64,000 nt of DNA from RFSX01 sp965230215 (GCA_965230215.1 CBDDKN010000001.1:1178001-1242000); one strand, 5' to 3'. Shown: positions 1 to 10,299, numbered from the stretch's first letter. Translations and numbers: made by a program. Notes: a model not told the origin generated them from the sequence alone.

Positions 1-632
1 CATATCAGCAGGAGTAACACAAGTTGGCCCCATAGCCTGGGATGGAAATATTGAAGAGCTTGACTTTTCCAATACTGAAAACAACATCGTAAGATGTCCA
101 GATCAAGATCTGGCGCAAAAAATGGAAGATTACATCCTACAGGTTAAAAAACAAGGAGATACTGTTGGAGGTAAAATAACTTGCATCATTGATGGCGTTA
201 CTGCAGGTCTAGGGGAACCGGTATTTGACAAACTACATGCTGATCTCGGCAAAGCGATGTTAAGTATTAATGCAGTTAAAGGATTCGAATACGGTAAAGG
301 TTTTGACTCAATATCAATGATGGGTAGTCAGCACAATGATATTTGGGAAACCAAAGATGACAAGTCAGTCACAAAAACAAACAATTCAGGTGGCATACAA
401 GGGTGGAATCAGTAATGGCATGCAGATATACTTCAATGTTGCATTCAAACCTGTGGCTACCATTATGCGTGATCAGGAATCAATAAACGAATCAGGAGAG
501 GCTACTACAGTATCGGGCAAAGGAAGACATGATCCATGTGTTGTTCCGCGTGCAGTTCCCATTGTTGAAGCCATGGCAGCTTTGGTTATAACCGACCACC
601 TATTGAGGAATAAGATCTACAGGAAAGATTAA
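1..632 (+). pseudogene. aroC: Chorismate synthase, 3' part, interrupted by a frameshift
   Basis: Chorismate synthase converts 5-enolpyruvylshikimate-3-phosphate to chorismate with reduced FMN, the last step of the shikimate pathway. The gene enters from the left edge; the frame beginning at base 2 reads VGPIAWDG and RCPD, then GEPVFDKLHADLGKAMLSIN, GSQHND and TNNSGGIQG, all hallmarks of the family. At about 401-403 the frame is lost: the first frame stops at 413-415, while the expected continuation (GGISNG, then SGKGRHDPCVVPRAVPIVEA) runs in the next frame to TAA at 630-632. Removing one G from the GGG at 401-403 restores GIQGGISNG. It is either a sequence error or a recent inactivation. The stop codon overlaps that of the convergent tamB. 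Confidence 0.9.
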
Positions 633-3600
633 TCGTTGGGTTGATTCTCGTTGTCCTCTTTTAACTTAGAGATATCATCGGTAAGCGTACGTTTAAAATC
701 CAGAATGGATCCAAATTCCTTTCTGTAATTGATACCCAGACCATATCGCTGTTCATCTTCGAATACAACTTCGTCTTTATCCCATTTACCATAAGCTCTT
801 AGCTTCAGTCTGCGGTCCTCTGTAAGATAGTATTCAAGTACGAAGTCATGAATTATGTAATTGGTAATGACTCTAGCGGATTGGCCATTGGAGTTGACAA
901 AACTTGTCCCATAGTCAAAACCCCATTTATCGTTTTGGAATCTAGGTTTGAAATGCACTTCAATTTCATCTGGAAAATAATTGTCCGACTGCGGAGCACC
1001 TTCGAGAAGATTGGCATTCTTACTGAATCCGATTTCGAAATCAATGCCAGAGATAAAACCGTTATCCGTTAAAGCTTCCTGAAGGAAGCCTGATAGGAAA
1101 TAAGATAATTGGTTAGATAGAAATTCACTCAAGGTATTATACGTCGTCTCCACGAAGCTATTACCTGTTGTGAATACATTACCTAATGAGCTTGATGGAA
1201 GGAAACTCCTGAACATAATGAGTCCTGCGACCTGCTCGTTAAGATCAGCCTCATTCTCACGAAGCGTAATCATCTTACTATCAGCATATGTTCTCAGCTC
1301 TCCTTGCAACTCAGGAAATGACAAATCAAAATTAACTACCGGATTATACAATGTACCACCGATATTCAAGGTTAGATCAACCCTTGTCCGTTTCTTGGCA
1401 TTACGTTCAAGGTCTGTATCACCGGTTACCAGGTATTCAGCAAGGAATACGTTCACAGGGGCTCTAAGGTCATCGTAATCAGCTTCGATATTCAGATTTG
1501 CATTGACAGGGTCTCCAGTCCAGGTTATCAAACCACCACTCCGCACTTTAAAAGGTTTCGCAACAATACCCCAAGCAGTAAAAAGATATTCACCACTCAG
1601 CACTTCATACTCACCATAGATGTTGAATTTACCATCCCTCGCAATCGTTATCTTAAGATCTCCAGCTCCTACCCCTTTGATAACATCATTAAGACGCTCA
1701 TCAAATATGATATTCACAAAAGCATCCTCGGTTATGGTCAGGTTCATATCAACATCCACACCTTCAAGTTTAACCGTCTCGTTTATCTCCAGATTTTTAC
1801 CAGCAGCAAGGACTTCCTCTCTCGGAACAAATTTGATAAAGCTCTCTTCAACATCATAATAACTATCCTCAATCGGGATATTAAGAACCGTGCCTTCACC
1901 AGTTGTAGCATTAATTGTAATATCGGTGCTAGAGAATGGACCGAAAAAATCCACTGAAAGATCTCCTATACCTGTACCGTAATAAAGTGAATTATCAGAT
2001 TTATCAGTGTCAAGCGCCATAAACCTGTCCGATTGCATGTTAAGGTCTGTTCTGAAATCACCAAAGAGATCATGATTAAGACCTCCCGTCATCACAGCCT
2101 GATTTCCAAACTTATCATAGAGACTTACATTGGTCAAATCAATCAGGTTCTCAGTAATTGTAAAAGTCTCAGTACCCAGATCCAGGAGCGTACCGATGTA
2201 ATCTATCCGCGTTTGACCACCAATGACATTGGCTGTACCATTTAATTTGATATCATCAATAGTACCTGAAATATCAACATCAATATTGGCAATCCCATCT
2301 GTGTCAGAGATGCCATCATCAATAATGAACTCAAAGGTATTCATGACCATATTGCGCATCATGATCTCACCGCTTAAATCTTTGGTCTCTTTATTGAATT
2401 CGACATTAAGAACAGTGCGCAAATCATCTTCAATCCTGTTGAGGTTCATACTGGCATAGGCCTTATTGCCATCATCATCCAGCCGTACAGACAAGGCGCC
2501 ATAATCGACATCATTAAGGGTAAATTCAGGTATACGTATATCGGCTACAATTGATGGATCTTCAAATATATTCGCTACACGTGCATATACATTTCCCTCA
2601 CCTGCAAAATCAATCTTATTATAATTGATTATACCGTTGACCAGCAAGAAGTTGAAATTCTCAAGATTGAACTCAATTCCGGATTTTTTATAATCCTGAA
2701 TTAAGATAGCGCGATATCCATCGGATAACACAAAATCCTTAATGCTGAGATACTTATCGCCATATATAATCTCATTGGATTCATCAATCTCCCAGTCTGT
2801 ACTGAACATCTGGAGGTTTTTGTTTCCAATGTTGATCTTTATCTTATCGTCAAGAGGGGCAATCTTAAAACTAAGGTCCACCGCCCCTATTGAATCAAGT
2901 ACGTTGGTCGTCTTTATCTGAAGATTGATTTCATCCCCATTAAGCTGACTCTTGATATTAAGCGGTTCATAATACTTATCCGCAGTAGCGATCTTCTCAA
3001 GATCCAGTATCAGCTTTGATATTTGCTTGTTGTTGGTTAAGGCCAAACCGAAAGCACTAAAACTGTAGTCCTTATATGAAGTGGAGTCAATAGAAATATT
3101 ACCGTTAAACTTATTTTCACTTAGATTGATACTGCCCTCAAAAGTCACACCTTTGAATCTCAGATCATCAGCCTTGATTAGTTCCAGATAATCCTTTGTA
3201 TCAAAGATTTTGAATTTAAAAGCGAAGTCCTGCTTCTTATCGAGTTTCTTTTCAACAGGTTTAATCTTCAGTTGTTTCGCCCAATTTGGATGGTAGTCTA
3301 TAATAAACTGAGAAAAAGCAGGCACCAATTGTCCAAAATCAAAATTTCCATCAATTGACGCATTCAATATATCTGATGTCAATAAAAGATTTCTTTTACG
3401 ATCCTTACCGGGAGCTGAGGAAAAATACACTTCATTGAAATCAAACACTTTATCTCTGAATACAATTTGAAGCGAATCAAGCTCTGCCGATCCAGCAAAC
3501 TCATTCAATGTCTTACCTTCGATCTGCAGTTTTAATTTACCCGTTACATTCGTATAATCTTCAGAAAGATTCAATGCCTGAGGATTTATCTTGGTAAGTA

Positions 3601-5512
3601 TCGCTTCGAAATCAGAATTGAAGTAATCATCCTGAATATTTATTTGTCCTTCAAAATCAAGATCCACATTGGGGTCTTTGACAGAAAATACACCATCGAA
3701 CAGGTTCTTTTCAAGCTTACCCTCTAATGTCACATTTGTATAAGCGTATTCCTTGAATTCAAATTTCTCCAAAGAGGCAGATAGATCGGTCTTTACCTTA
3801 TTCAGAGTAAGACCCTGTCCATCTTCGATTCTTGCCTGAAGTGTCGCGAAACCAAAGTTGTCGTTGCCTGTCCATTCACGAAGGTTAAAATCTCTGAGAG
3901 CCAATTCTCCACTGTACTCTGCCTGATCAACACCAGATTTTGTATTCAATCGTGTATCGAGAACAACACTTCCCAGTCTGGAATCCAGACTTCCATAGAT
4001 TACAAAGTCACGCAAGAAGCCCTCTATATCACCCGTAAAGCTGATCGGATCCAGTTTGTAGAATTGCTGAGGCGGATTGAATGCTGGAACAATTCGTCGG
4101 ATGCCGGCCAGCGTCGTCCTAAGGTCACTAACATAGAGATTAACATGAGCCAGATCAGGATTGGTGAGATCAGAACTTGTCAATTCCCCGGAAAGCTCTA
4201 TCAGATTATCTATAGTCAGATAAAGGTTCCTTGCTTCCAATTCATCTACAGGGCCTTTGAATGCACCTGTAATGCTGATCATTCTGTTGCCATTATTTCT
4301 TACAAAAGCTGAACCACTAAGATCAGGCACGAAATAGGCAAGGTCGTTTAGTGCAATACGAGAACCACTCATATCACTTGTGATATCTATCTTAGAAGCA
4401 AAATCTTTGAAATCATCAAAAGAATCAAAATTGAACTCCAGGTAATCATTAACCCTGCTATTGTTTGTCGTCAGCGCAAAGTCTTTTAACAATAAGGTAG
4501 AGTCATTCAAAACAAAACTATCTACTGCCAAATCCTCTAAAACCAATCCGTTATGCTCTTCAAGTGATAATGACTCAATCGTTGCATTGACACTCATAGG
4601 TTGCTCCAAAACAATATCAGTCCCAACAAAATTCAATTCCCTCACATCGAGGTCATCCACATCCAGTGAAGTACCGGTTCCTGTATTGATCAGGCTGTCA
4701 GATTTTACGCGTTGAAAAGCGCCTTCAGTTACTTCCATCAATGCAATATTCAGATACATTTGACCTGAATCAGCACTCTGACGAAGTGTATCAATTGTTG
4801 CTTGAACAATAGAGTCGTTACTTGAAGGTGAAGCCATCTCAGCCATTATAAATTCTGGCCTCAATAACGATATGCTGTTGATCAGGATGGAATCGTTCGC
4901 AAAGTCCAGTTTTCGAACACCGATATGTCCTTCGAATAAACTTGCAAACATTGTCGATTGCTTCTCTTCATCGTCAAGGGAAAACTGCAGGTTGCGCAAA
5001 TTAATATTGCGAAGATTCAGATCCAGCGGAAAAGCTGAATCACTTTTCGGGTCACTATCATTATTGATCAACTTGGAAAGGAACAACTCAAGGTTGCTCA
5101 TATCATCTCCCAACTCTTTATGTATTTTGAGTCTGGCTTCAAACAGGTTAATATCATTAATATGAATACGCTTATCGAGTAAGCTTAAGAAGTTCTGCTC
5201 CAGTGATGTAGAGAACTCTCCTATATAGGCTAGAGTGTCACTGTGTGCGTCAGGATCTGAGAGGTATATATCTTTCAGGATAACACCCTTAAGAACTGAA
5301 AAATTGACTTTGGCGATATCAACCTCGCTCCCGGTTGATTTTTCAATCTGATTGGTAACCCGTTTTAGAATAAATTTCTGTACTGGGTTGATATGAATAA
5401 TGATGGGTAAAAAAAGGATAAACAGAAAAAGGAAAACAAGCGTATTGAGCAAGATTTTCCGCAATCTGCTGGACTTAGCTGTATCGCTGCTTTTATCCGG
5501 TTTTTCAGCCAA
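629..5512 (-). CDS. tamB: TamB-like translocation/assembly module (DUF490) protein
   Basis: A 1627-residue envelope protein with one N-terminal membrane helix (about residues 20-42) after a short charged cytoplasmic tail, followed by a very long beta-rich repetitive body and a C-terminal TamB/DUF490 domain (about residues 1150-1540; motifs GEYLFTAWG, VDLTLNIGGTLYNPVV, FPELQGEL). TamB-type proteins form a hydrophobic beta-groove bridging the periplasm and are linked to outer-membrane protein assembly and lipid transport. Length is usual for Bacteroidota homologues. No TamA/BamA-like gene is adjacent. FolP lies 63 bp upstream on the same strand, so the two may be co-transcribed. The last four bases overlap the aroC stop codon. 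Family assignment is firm; precise substrate is inferred. Confidence 0.88.
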   Translation of the reverse strand: MAEKPDKSSDTAKSSRLRKILLNTLVFLFLFILFLPIIIHINPVQKFILKRVTNQIEKSTGSEVDIAKVNFSVLKGVILKDIYLSDPDAHSDTLAYIGEFSTSLEQNFLSLLDKRIHINDINLFEARLKIHKELGDDMSNLELFLSKLINNDSDPKSDSAFPLDLNLRNINLRNLQFSLDDEEKQSTMFASLFEGHIGVRKLDFANDSILINSISLLRPEFIMAEMASPSSNDSIVQATIDTLRQSADSGQMYLNIALMEVTEGAFQRVKSDSLINTGTGTSLDVDDLDVRELNFVGTDIVLEQPMSVNATIESLSLEEHNGLVLEDLAVDSFVLNDSTLLLKDFALTTNNSRVNDYLEFNFDSFDDFKDFASKIDITSDMSGSRIALNDLAYFVPDLSGSAFVRNNGNRMISITGAFKGPVDELEARNLYLTIDNLIELSGELTSSDLTNPDLAHVNLYVSDLRTTLAGIRRIVPAFNPPQQFYKLDPISFTGDIEGFLRDFVIYGSLDSRLGSVVLDTRLNTKSGVDQAEYSGELALRDFNLREWTGNDNFGFATLQARIEDGQGLTLNKVKTDLSASLEKFEFKEYAYTNVTLEGKLEKNLFDGVFSVKDPNVDLDFEGQINIQDDYFNSDFEAILTKINPQALNLSEDYTNVTGKLKLQIEGKTLNEFAGSAELDSLQIVFRDKVFDFNEVYFSSAPGKDRKRNLLLTSDILNASIDGNFDFGQLVPAFSQFIIDYHPNWAKQLKIKPVEKKLDKKQDFAFKFKIFDTKDYLELIKADDLRFKGVTFEGSINLSENKFNGNISIDSTSYKDYSFSAFGLALTNNKQISKLILDLEKIATADKYYEPLNIKSQLNGDEINLQIKTTNVLDSIGAVDLSFKIAPLDDKIKINIGNKNLQMFSTDWEIDESNEIIYGDKYLSIKDFVLSDGYRAILIQDYKKSGIEFNLENFNFLLVNGIINYNKIDFAGEGNVYARVANIFEDPSIVADIRIPEFTLNDVDYGALSVRLDDDGNKAYASMNLNRIEDDLRTVLNVEFNKETKDLSGEIMMRNMVMNTFEFIIDDGISDTDGIANIDVDISGTIDDIKLNGTANVIGGQTRIDYIGTLLDLGTETFTITENLIDLTNVSLYDKFGNQAVMTGGLNHDLFGDFRTDLNMQSDRFMALDTDKSDNSLYYGTGIGDLSVDFFGPFSSTDITINATTGEGTVLNIPIEDSYYDVEESFIKFVPREEVLAAGKNLEINETVKLEGVDVDMNLTITEDAFVNIIFDERLNDVIKGVGAGDLKITIARDGKFNIYGEYEVLSGEYLFTAWGIVAKPFKVRSGGLITWTGDPVNANLNIEADYDDLRAPVNVFLAEYLVTGDTDLERNAKKRTRVDLTLNIGGTLYNPVVNFDLSFPELQGELRTYADSKMITLRENEADLNEQVAGLIMFRSFLPSSSLGNVFTTGNSFVETTYNTLSEFLSNQLSYFLSGFLQEALTDNGFISGIDFEIGFSKNANLLEGAPQSDNYFPDEIEVHFKPRFQNDKWGFDYGTSFVNSNGQSARVITNYIIHDFVLEYYLTEDRRLKLRAYGKWDKDEVVFEDEQRYGLGINYRKEFGSILDFKRTLTDDISKLKEDNENQPND

Positions 5513-5575
5513 ATGAAGTGATTTATATAAATAACTGCTTTAAGCGCAATTTCTTCTGCTAAACTACGAGTTTAA

Positions 5576-6415
5576 TTAATTATTAACAGCTTTCTGAAGG
5601 GCCATATAAAGATTAACGGTTTGAACCGCTTCCTTCACATCATGAACACGTAAAATGCGTGCGCCATTTTGTAAAGCCACCATATGTAATGCCGTGGTTC
5701 CGTTAAGCGCACCATCGGCTGTAATACCAAGGTATTTGTATATCATCGATTTGCGACTTAAGCCGACCATAATCGGTTTTTCAAAGATTCTGAAAGCCGA
5801 TAAAGAGGAAAGCAATTTATAATTGTGCTCTATGGTTTTGCCAAAGCCAAATCCGGGATCAATCAATACCTGGTGAAGACCTTTTTTGTGCAGATAATCA
5901 AGTTTATGCGCAAAGTAGTTGAGCAGCTCATCTGAAACATTCTCATAGCTGGGGTTGTCTTGCATGTTTTCAGGCATGCCCTTCATATGCATCAATATAT
6001 AGGGTAGATCGTATTCGACTGCCAAATCTACTATTCCAGGATCCTGTTCAAATCCAGTAATATCATTGACGATAAATGCTCTATGCTTTGCCATTTCTTT
6101 AAGCACTTCGGATCGGTAACTATCGAGGCTAAGCACCATTTCAGGAAAGTTCTTGCTTAGCAATTCCACAAAAGGCATCAGCCGATCTATCTCTTCCTGA
6201 ACAGATATCATCTGAGCCCCTGGTCTGGACGAAAACGCTCCCAAATCAATGATATCAACACCTTCATTTATCATTGTCTCTACCCTCCTGAGAAATGGAG
6301 ACTCGGAATCGATCCTTGAAGATTCATAGAACGAGTCGGGTGTTATATTGATCACACCCATGACCAATGGCTTTTCCAAGGATATTAATTTCTGGCCAAC
6401 TTTTAATGTCATCAT
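5576..6415 (-). CDS. folP: Dihydropteroate synthase
   Basis: Joins 6-hydroxymethyl-7,8-dihydropterin diphosphate with p-aminobenzoate to give dihydropteroate in folate synthesis; it is the sulfonamide target. The 279-residue TIM-barrel carries every family motif: GVINITPDSF (about 20-29), DLGAFSSRPGA (57-67), DSYR (98-101), VNDITG (116-121), LMHMKGMP (141-148), DPGFGFGKT (186-194) and GLSRKS (218-223), with RVHDV (256-260) near the end. In many Bacteroidota folP sits beside the diadenylate cyclase gene; here that gene lies about 40 kb away. Two adjacent ATG codons could start the protein. A minus-strand TAnnTTTG element lies about 40 bp upstream. Confidence 0.96.
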   Translation of the reverse strand: MMTLKVGQKLISLEKPLVMGVINITPDSFYESSRIDSESPFLRRVETMINEGVDIIDLGAFSSRPGAQMISVQEEIDRLMPFVELLSKNFPEMVLSLDSYRSEVLKEMAKHRAFIVNDITGFEQDPGIVDLAVEYDLPYILMHMKGMPENMQDNPSYENVSDELLNYFAHKLDYLHKKGLHQVLIDPGFGFGKTIEHNYKLLSSLSAFRIFEKPIMVGLSRKSMIYKYLGITADGALNGTTALHMVALQNGARILRVHDVKEAVQTVNLYMALQKAVNN

Positions 6416-6791
6416 CGACTAGGTATTACGCATGTGGATTATGAGAAAGTACACAAATTTAAAGCAAAATCACTTGTACTCTTTTTGTGGAAATAGACTT
6501 CCCGAATCTTGAATAAGAGCCAAATAAACTAATTGTCATTACCAGTATGTAAACCAAACTTGCCATGAACTCAAAATAAACTGTGAACAATATGACAAAA
6601 ATGATCTTGTAAAGTAAAGAATTGACCTTATTAAAAAAGATTATAAATATTGATAACCAATATTATATATATTAAAATAAAATGTTATATATTTAGGTGA
6701 CAGCATTTCGAAAAAGCTTTTATTTCTTAGGTCAATTTGACAATAAAACTTATTTTCGGGATGTTTTGATACATTATAACCATTACTAGCA
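6416..6791. other. Divergent AT-rich intergenic region between folP and the M23 peptidase gene
   Basis: About 376 bp with no convincing gene. It is strongly AT-rich with runs such as ATTATATATATTAAAATAA near 6660-6680, consistent with a divergent promoter region. A 79-codon minus-strand frame (6641-6880) overlaps the peptidase start, resembles no family and is treated as chance. I see no tRNA, terminator or riboswitch-like structure. Confidence 0.6.
6454..6461 (-). promoter_or_regulatory. Candidate -7 promoter element for folP
   Basis: On the minus strand this reads TAAATTTG, matching the Bacteroidota -7 consensus TAnnTTTG, and would place the transcript start about 30 nt before the folP start codon. 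No good TTG (-33) element is seen at the usual spacing, so this rests on the -7 box alone. Confidence 0.3.
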
Positions 6792-8084
6792 TTGAAAAGA
6801 AAGGAATCTCTAGTCGTAAACTGCATTATTTTTCTTTGGCTTGTTGTAACAGGCATATATCTATTTAACAGTTTTAGCAACGGAAGTAAAAGCTCTGAAA
6901 CAAATCAGCTTGCAATCATTCCTGTACCTGAAAAGGTTTTCGGATTTGAAAAAGACAAGTTTGTTTTTGAATCACACAGCCTTGATCCTGATGAAAGCTT
7001 GGGCGAGCTTCTAATCTATGAAGGTATTGAATGGGACAGCATACTTAAGCTGGATGAAGTATCAAAAGACATATACAGTATAAGAAGATTCCGAGCCAAC
7101 AAGCCATTTACTCTGGTTAGAGAAGATTCTTGCTCCTCTCCTACCTGCCTTGTCTACGAACCGAATAAGTTGACCTACGTTAAGTATGACTTAAAAAATA
7201 AAGTAGATGTGAATATCGTGCGCAAGAAGTATGATATATGTGAGGAGACGGCTTCTGGTATCATCAACTCATCCTTGTGGATGTCTATGAAAGACGCTGG
7301 AATCGGATTTGATCTGATTGACAAGATGGAAGATGCGATGGCTTCAGGTGTTGATTTCTATCACACACAGAAAGGAGATCAATTCAAGTTGATCTATGAA
7401 AAGAAATACATAGATGGTGTCGCTGTAGATAATGGTGAAATATTAGCTGCCGCATACAAAGATGCAGACGGTGAAAAATTTGCTGTTTATTTTGAAAATG
7501 AAAATTACGAAGGCTTCTACGACCTTGAAGGCCAGCCTACAGTAAGAACATTTTTGAGAGCACCATTAAAGCACTCAAGAATTTCCTCCAGATACAATCC
7601 TCGTCGTTTCCACCCGATCAAAAAGAGGAGAATTCCGCATTTGGGTACCGATTATGCAGCACCAACAGGCACCCCGATTTATGCGGTAGCAGACGGTGTA
7701 ATCGAGATTGCTGGATACACAAAAAATAATGGCAAGTATGTAAAAATCAAGCATGATGAAGTATACAAAACACAATACTTACACATGCACAGATTTGCCC
7801 CTGGAATCAAACGCGGCGTTCATGTAAAACAAGGACAGGTTATCGGACAAGTAGGATCTACTGGTTTGGCCACTGGACCACATGTGTGTTTCAGATTCTG
7901 GAAGAACGGCAGACAAGTCAACCACCTCAAGGAAAACTTTCCTCCAAAAGATCCGCTACCGGAAGACGAAATGCCTGAATTTTACAAGCAGAGAGACATT
8001 CTGCTCAAAAGGCTGCAGGACATTCCTTACCCTGTTGAATCTGATGATATCAAGCAGCAACTCGTGTTAAACGAGAATTCTTAA
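6792..8084 (+). CDS. M23 (LytM/lysostaphin-like) peptidoglycan endopeptidase, membrane anchored
   Basis: A 430-residue envelope protein with one N-terminal membrane segment (about residues 8-27), a middle region of the kind that precedes M23 domains in Bacteroidota, and a C-terminal peptidase M23 domain (about 280-380). Zinc and catalytic residues are visible: H283 and D287 in HLGTD, H331/H333 in YLHMH, and H364 in TGPHV. It should cleave peptide crosslinks in peptidoglycan or regulate an amidase. The first in-frame start after a stop codon is TTG at 6792, so a TTG start is the best choice. Its stop overlaps the convergent kinase stop by 4 nt (TTAA). Confidence 0.9.
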   Translation: MKRKESLVVNCIIFLWLVVTGIYLFNSFSNGSKSSETNQLAIIPVPEKVFGFEKDKFVFESHSLDPDESLGELLIYEGIEWDSILKLDEVSKDIYSIRRFRANKPFTLVREDSCSSPTCLVYEPNKLTYVKYDLKNKVDVNIVRKKYDICEETASGIINSSLWMSMKDAGIGFDLIDKMEDAMASGVDFYHTQKGDQFKLIYEKKYIDGVAVDNGEILAAAYKDADGEKFAVYFENENYEGFYDLEGQPTVRTFLRAPLKHSRISSRYNPRRFHPIKKRRIPHLGTDYAAPTGTPIYAVADGVIEIAGYTKNNGKYVKIKHDEVYKTQYLHMHRFAPGIKRGVHVKQGQVIGQVGSTGLATGPHVCFRFWKNGRQVNHLKENFPPKDPLPEDEMPEFYKQRDILLKRLQDIPYPVESDDIKQQLVLNENS

Positions 8085-9133
8085 CTGCCCATTTTCAATG
8101 TAAATCCGAAAGTAGATCCAAGTCCAGATGTAGATCTGACGGTTATCTTTTGCTTGTGGGCCTCCATGATGTGTTTAACAATTGAAAGGCCAAGGCCGGA
8201 ACCTCCCACGTTTCTGGATCTGCTCTTATCTGCTCTGTAAAAGCGATCAAATACATGCTTAAGGTGTTCATCGTCAATGCCCACGCCATTATCTGAAACC
8301 TCAGTCAGTACCAGCTCATCCATATCATAAAAACTGACTTTGGTCACACCCCCATCCCTACCGTACTTGATAGAGTTATTGATAAGATTAACAAGGACCT
8401 GTTGAATCTTCTCTCGGTCTGCTTCAACTATGAAGGCCTTATCTGCTCCAGGCTTAAAAATCAAACTGATTGATTTCTCCTTTGCCAATATCTCCAGATC
8501 TTTAAAAATATCATTGACAAGTTCCTTGAGATCAAACTTGCTGATATGTAATTTCTCTGCTTCCGATTCCAACTTATTGATCATCTCCAGATCATCAACT
8601 ATGGTCTGCAACCTGTCCGCATTAGAAGCTGCACGCTCCAAATATTTACGATTTATATTCTCATCGTAAAGTCCACCATCCAGAAGTGTATGCAGATAGC
8701 CCTGGATAGAAAAAATCGGTGTCTTTAGCTCATGACTTATATCACCTACAAACTTTTTTCTATAATTCTCAAGTGACTTGAGCGCTGAAATCTCTTCCTC
8801 GGCAGCGACTGCCCATTCCTCTACCTTGTCCTGCACATCGGACAAGGTGGTGGAGTTACTGTTAAGATCAGGAGCATCCTTAAGTGAATCTTTGGAATCA
8901 CTGATTACCTTATATACCAACTTGATTCTTCTGAAGATGAAGCGCTCAAGAAAGAATCGTACGACAACAAATCCAAGGATAAAAGTGAAGATTGCATACA
9001 ATAGAAATGGCTGAGTGGGCACAGTGAAACTGGCAGCCAGATAAAAAATAAGGAGAAGTAATAATATATGAATCAACCATATCAGTGCTGATATGAATAA
9101 GGTTACCTGCCTTATAGTTAGATTCTTAAACAA
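8081..9133 (-). CDS. Two-component sensor histidine kinase, PhoR-like
   Basis: A 350-residue membrane kinase with two N-terminal transmembrane segments (about 10-35 and 42-62) separated by only a very short periplasmic loop, then a linker, HisKA with the phospho-accepting His134 in DISHELKTP, and a HATPase_c domain with N-box NLINNSIKYG, G1 box DNGVGI, F box DRFYRAD and G2 box GGSGLGLSIVKHI. The tiny loop suggests it senses within the membrane or through a partner. It follows the response regulator gene by 45 bp, so the two form one operon. PhoR-like by architecture; the signal cannot be read from the sequence. Confidence 0.92.
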   Translation of the reverse strand: MFKNLTIRQVTLFISALIWLIHILLLLLIFYLAASFTVPTQPFLLYAIFTFILGFVVVRFFLERFIFRRIKLVYKVISDSKDSLKDAPDLNSNSTTLSDVQDKVEEWAVAAEEEISALKSLENYRKKFVGDISHELKTPIFSIQGYLHTLLDGGLYDENINRKYLERAASNADRLQTIVDDLEMINKLESEAEKLHISKFDLKELVNDIFKDLEILAKEKSISLIFKPGADKAFIVEADREKIQQVLVNLINNSIKYGRDGGVTKVSFYDMDELVLTEVSDNGVGIDDEHLKHVFDRFYRADKSRSRNVGGSGLGLSIVKHIMEAHKQKITVRSTSGLGSTFGFTLKMGS

Positions 9134-9178
9134 AGCATGCTTATTTGCATCAAATGTAGCTAATTAAGAGCTTCTGGC

Positions 9179-9883
9179 TCAGTAATTAAACTTGTATCCA
9201 ACACCTTTGAGTGTCTGAATATAATGATTGCCTATTTTTTCTCGCAGTTTGCGGACATGTACATCAATCGTCCTATCGCCTACTATGACATCATTACCCC
9301 ATACCTTTTGAAGAATTTCAGCTCGCTTGAATACCTTCCCCGGTTTGCTGGTAAGCAAAGCCAACAATTCAAATTCTTTCTTGGCCAGAGGTATTTTTTT
9401 GTCTTCGATATCAATAGTAAAGGAATCAAGGTCAATGCTCAGGTCACCAAATGAAAGTATCTGCTTACCTGCCACTGTGTTGAATTTAGGGTGCCTTCTC
9501 AATAAAGCACGAACGCGGCTCTTCAACACATTGGGCTTAATGGGCTTATTGATAAAATCATCACCACCTGTATCTAATGCTGATATCTGTGTAAATGATT
9601 CAGAGCGTGCAGTAAGAAATGCGATAATTGTATTCTTGAAATCAGCTTCTGTGCGCAATTTCTCACATAATTCGATGCCATCCATCTTTGGCATCATGAT
9701 ATCCATAAGTATAAGATCGGGCTTGAAACTCATTGCCTTCGTATATCCTTCTTCGCCATCCAGGGCTGTTTCAAGTTGATAGCCTTCTTTTTCCAGATTG
9801 TACTCAAGGAATTCAACGATATCGGTCTCATCCTCTACAATCAATATTCTGGCTTTAGATTCCATTCTTAATGTTTGTCGCAA
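9179..9883 (-). CDS. OmpR/PhoB-family response regulator
   Basis: A receiver domain (about residues 10-125; phospho-acceptor D61 in LILMDIMMPKMDG, conserved lysine in NKPIKP) followed by a winged-helix DNA-binding domain (about 140-234; VWGNDVIVGDRTIDVHVRKLREKIG, shown only in part as IDVHVRKLREKIG). It is the partner of the kinase just downstream. The longest frame starts at a TTG (9883), but the ATG at 9865 (codon 7, giving MESKARILIVEDE) fits the family better and is my preferred start. Upstream, across a 68-bp gap, lie a DUF4296 lipoprotein and SixA on the same strand. Confidence 0.93.
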   Translation of the reverse strand: MRQTLRMESKARILIVEDETDIVEFLEYNLEKEGYQLETALDGEEGYTKAMSFKPDLILMDIMMPKMDGIELCEKLRTEADFKNTIIAFLTARSESFTQISALDTGGDDFINKPIKPNVLKSRVRALLRRHPKFNTVAGKQILSFGDLSIDLDSFTIDIEDKKIPLAKKEFELLALLTSKPGKVFKRAEILQKVWGNDVIVGDRTIDVHVRKLREKIGNHYIQTLKGVGYKFNY

Positions 9884-9951
9884 AGTGAATAATAGCCTCT
9901 TATATTATAACAAAAACTATATTATATTATCGTTAACTATATATTAAACAA

Positions 9952-10299
9952 TTAGTCGTATTTCATCGCATTTATCTGTTTTTCAAGCTTTTGTAAGCTA
10001 TCTCGGACGGTTTTATGGAACTCTGTATAGTATTCTGGATACATTGGAAGCATGTTTAAATCTGCTTCAATAAGTGACATATCCACACCGTGTATTACAG
10101 CTATCTGCTCTTTCAACAAGGCGCTCATACTATCCTGTTGCTCTTCACTCATTTTCTTAATGGCCTCTGCCGCGATATACATATCGCACATTACTGCTTT
10201 TAGTTTTTCTGGATCATGATTAAGCTTGGGCTCACCATCCCCTTTCTTACACGAACCGAGTAAAAGCACCACACAACAAAAAAGAATAGTTCTCATCAT
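9952..10299 (-). CDS. DUF4296-type lipoprotein
   Basis: A 115-residue predicted lipoprotein. The N-terminus has a hydrophobic signal and a lipobox LLGSC with the acylated cysteine at residue 17. The body (KLKAVMCDMYIAAEAIK ... FHKTVRDSLQKLEKQ) matches the DUF4296 family, known almost only from Bacteroidota and without assigned function. Its start codon overlaps the sixA stop by 4 nt, so the two are translationally coupled. Localisation in the periplasm or outer membrane is inferred from the lipobox. Confidence 0.8.
   Translation of the reverse strand: MMRTILFCCVVLLLGSCKKGDGEPKLNHDPEKLKAVMCDMYIAAEAIKKMSEEQQDSMSALLKEQIAVIHGVDMSLIEADLNMLPMYPEYYTEFHKTVRDSLQKLEKQINAMKYD

Noticed and set aside
395..415. 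Programmed frameshifting in aroC
   Set aside because: No slippery heptamer or downstream structure is evident, and the family is never known to use recoding.
6641..6880. 79-codon minus-strand frame in the folP/M23 intergenic region
   Set aside because: It overlaps the start of the real M23 gene, is low-complexity AT-rich, and has no family resemblance.
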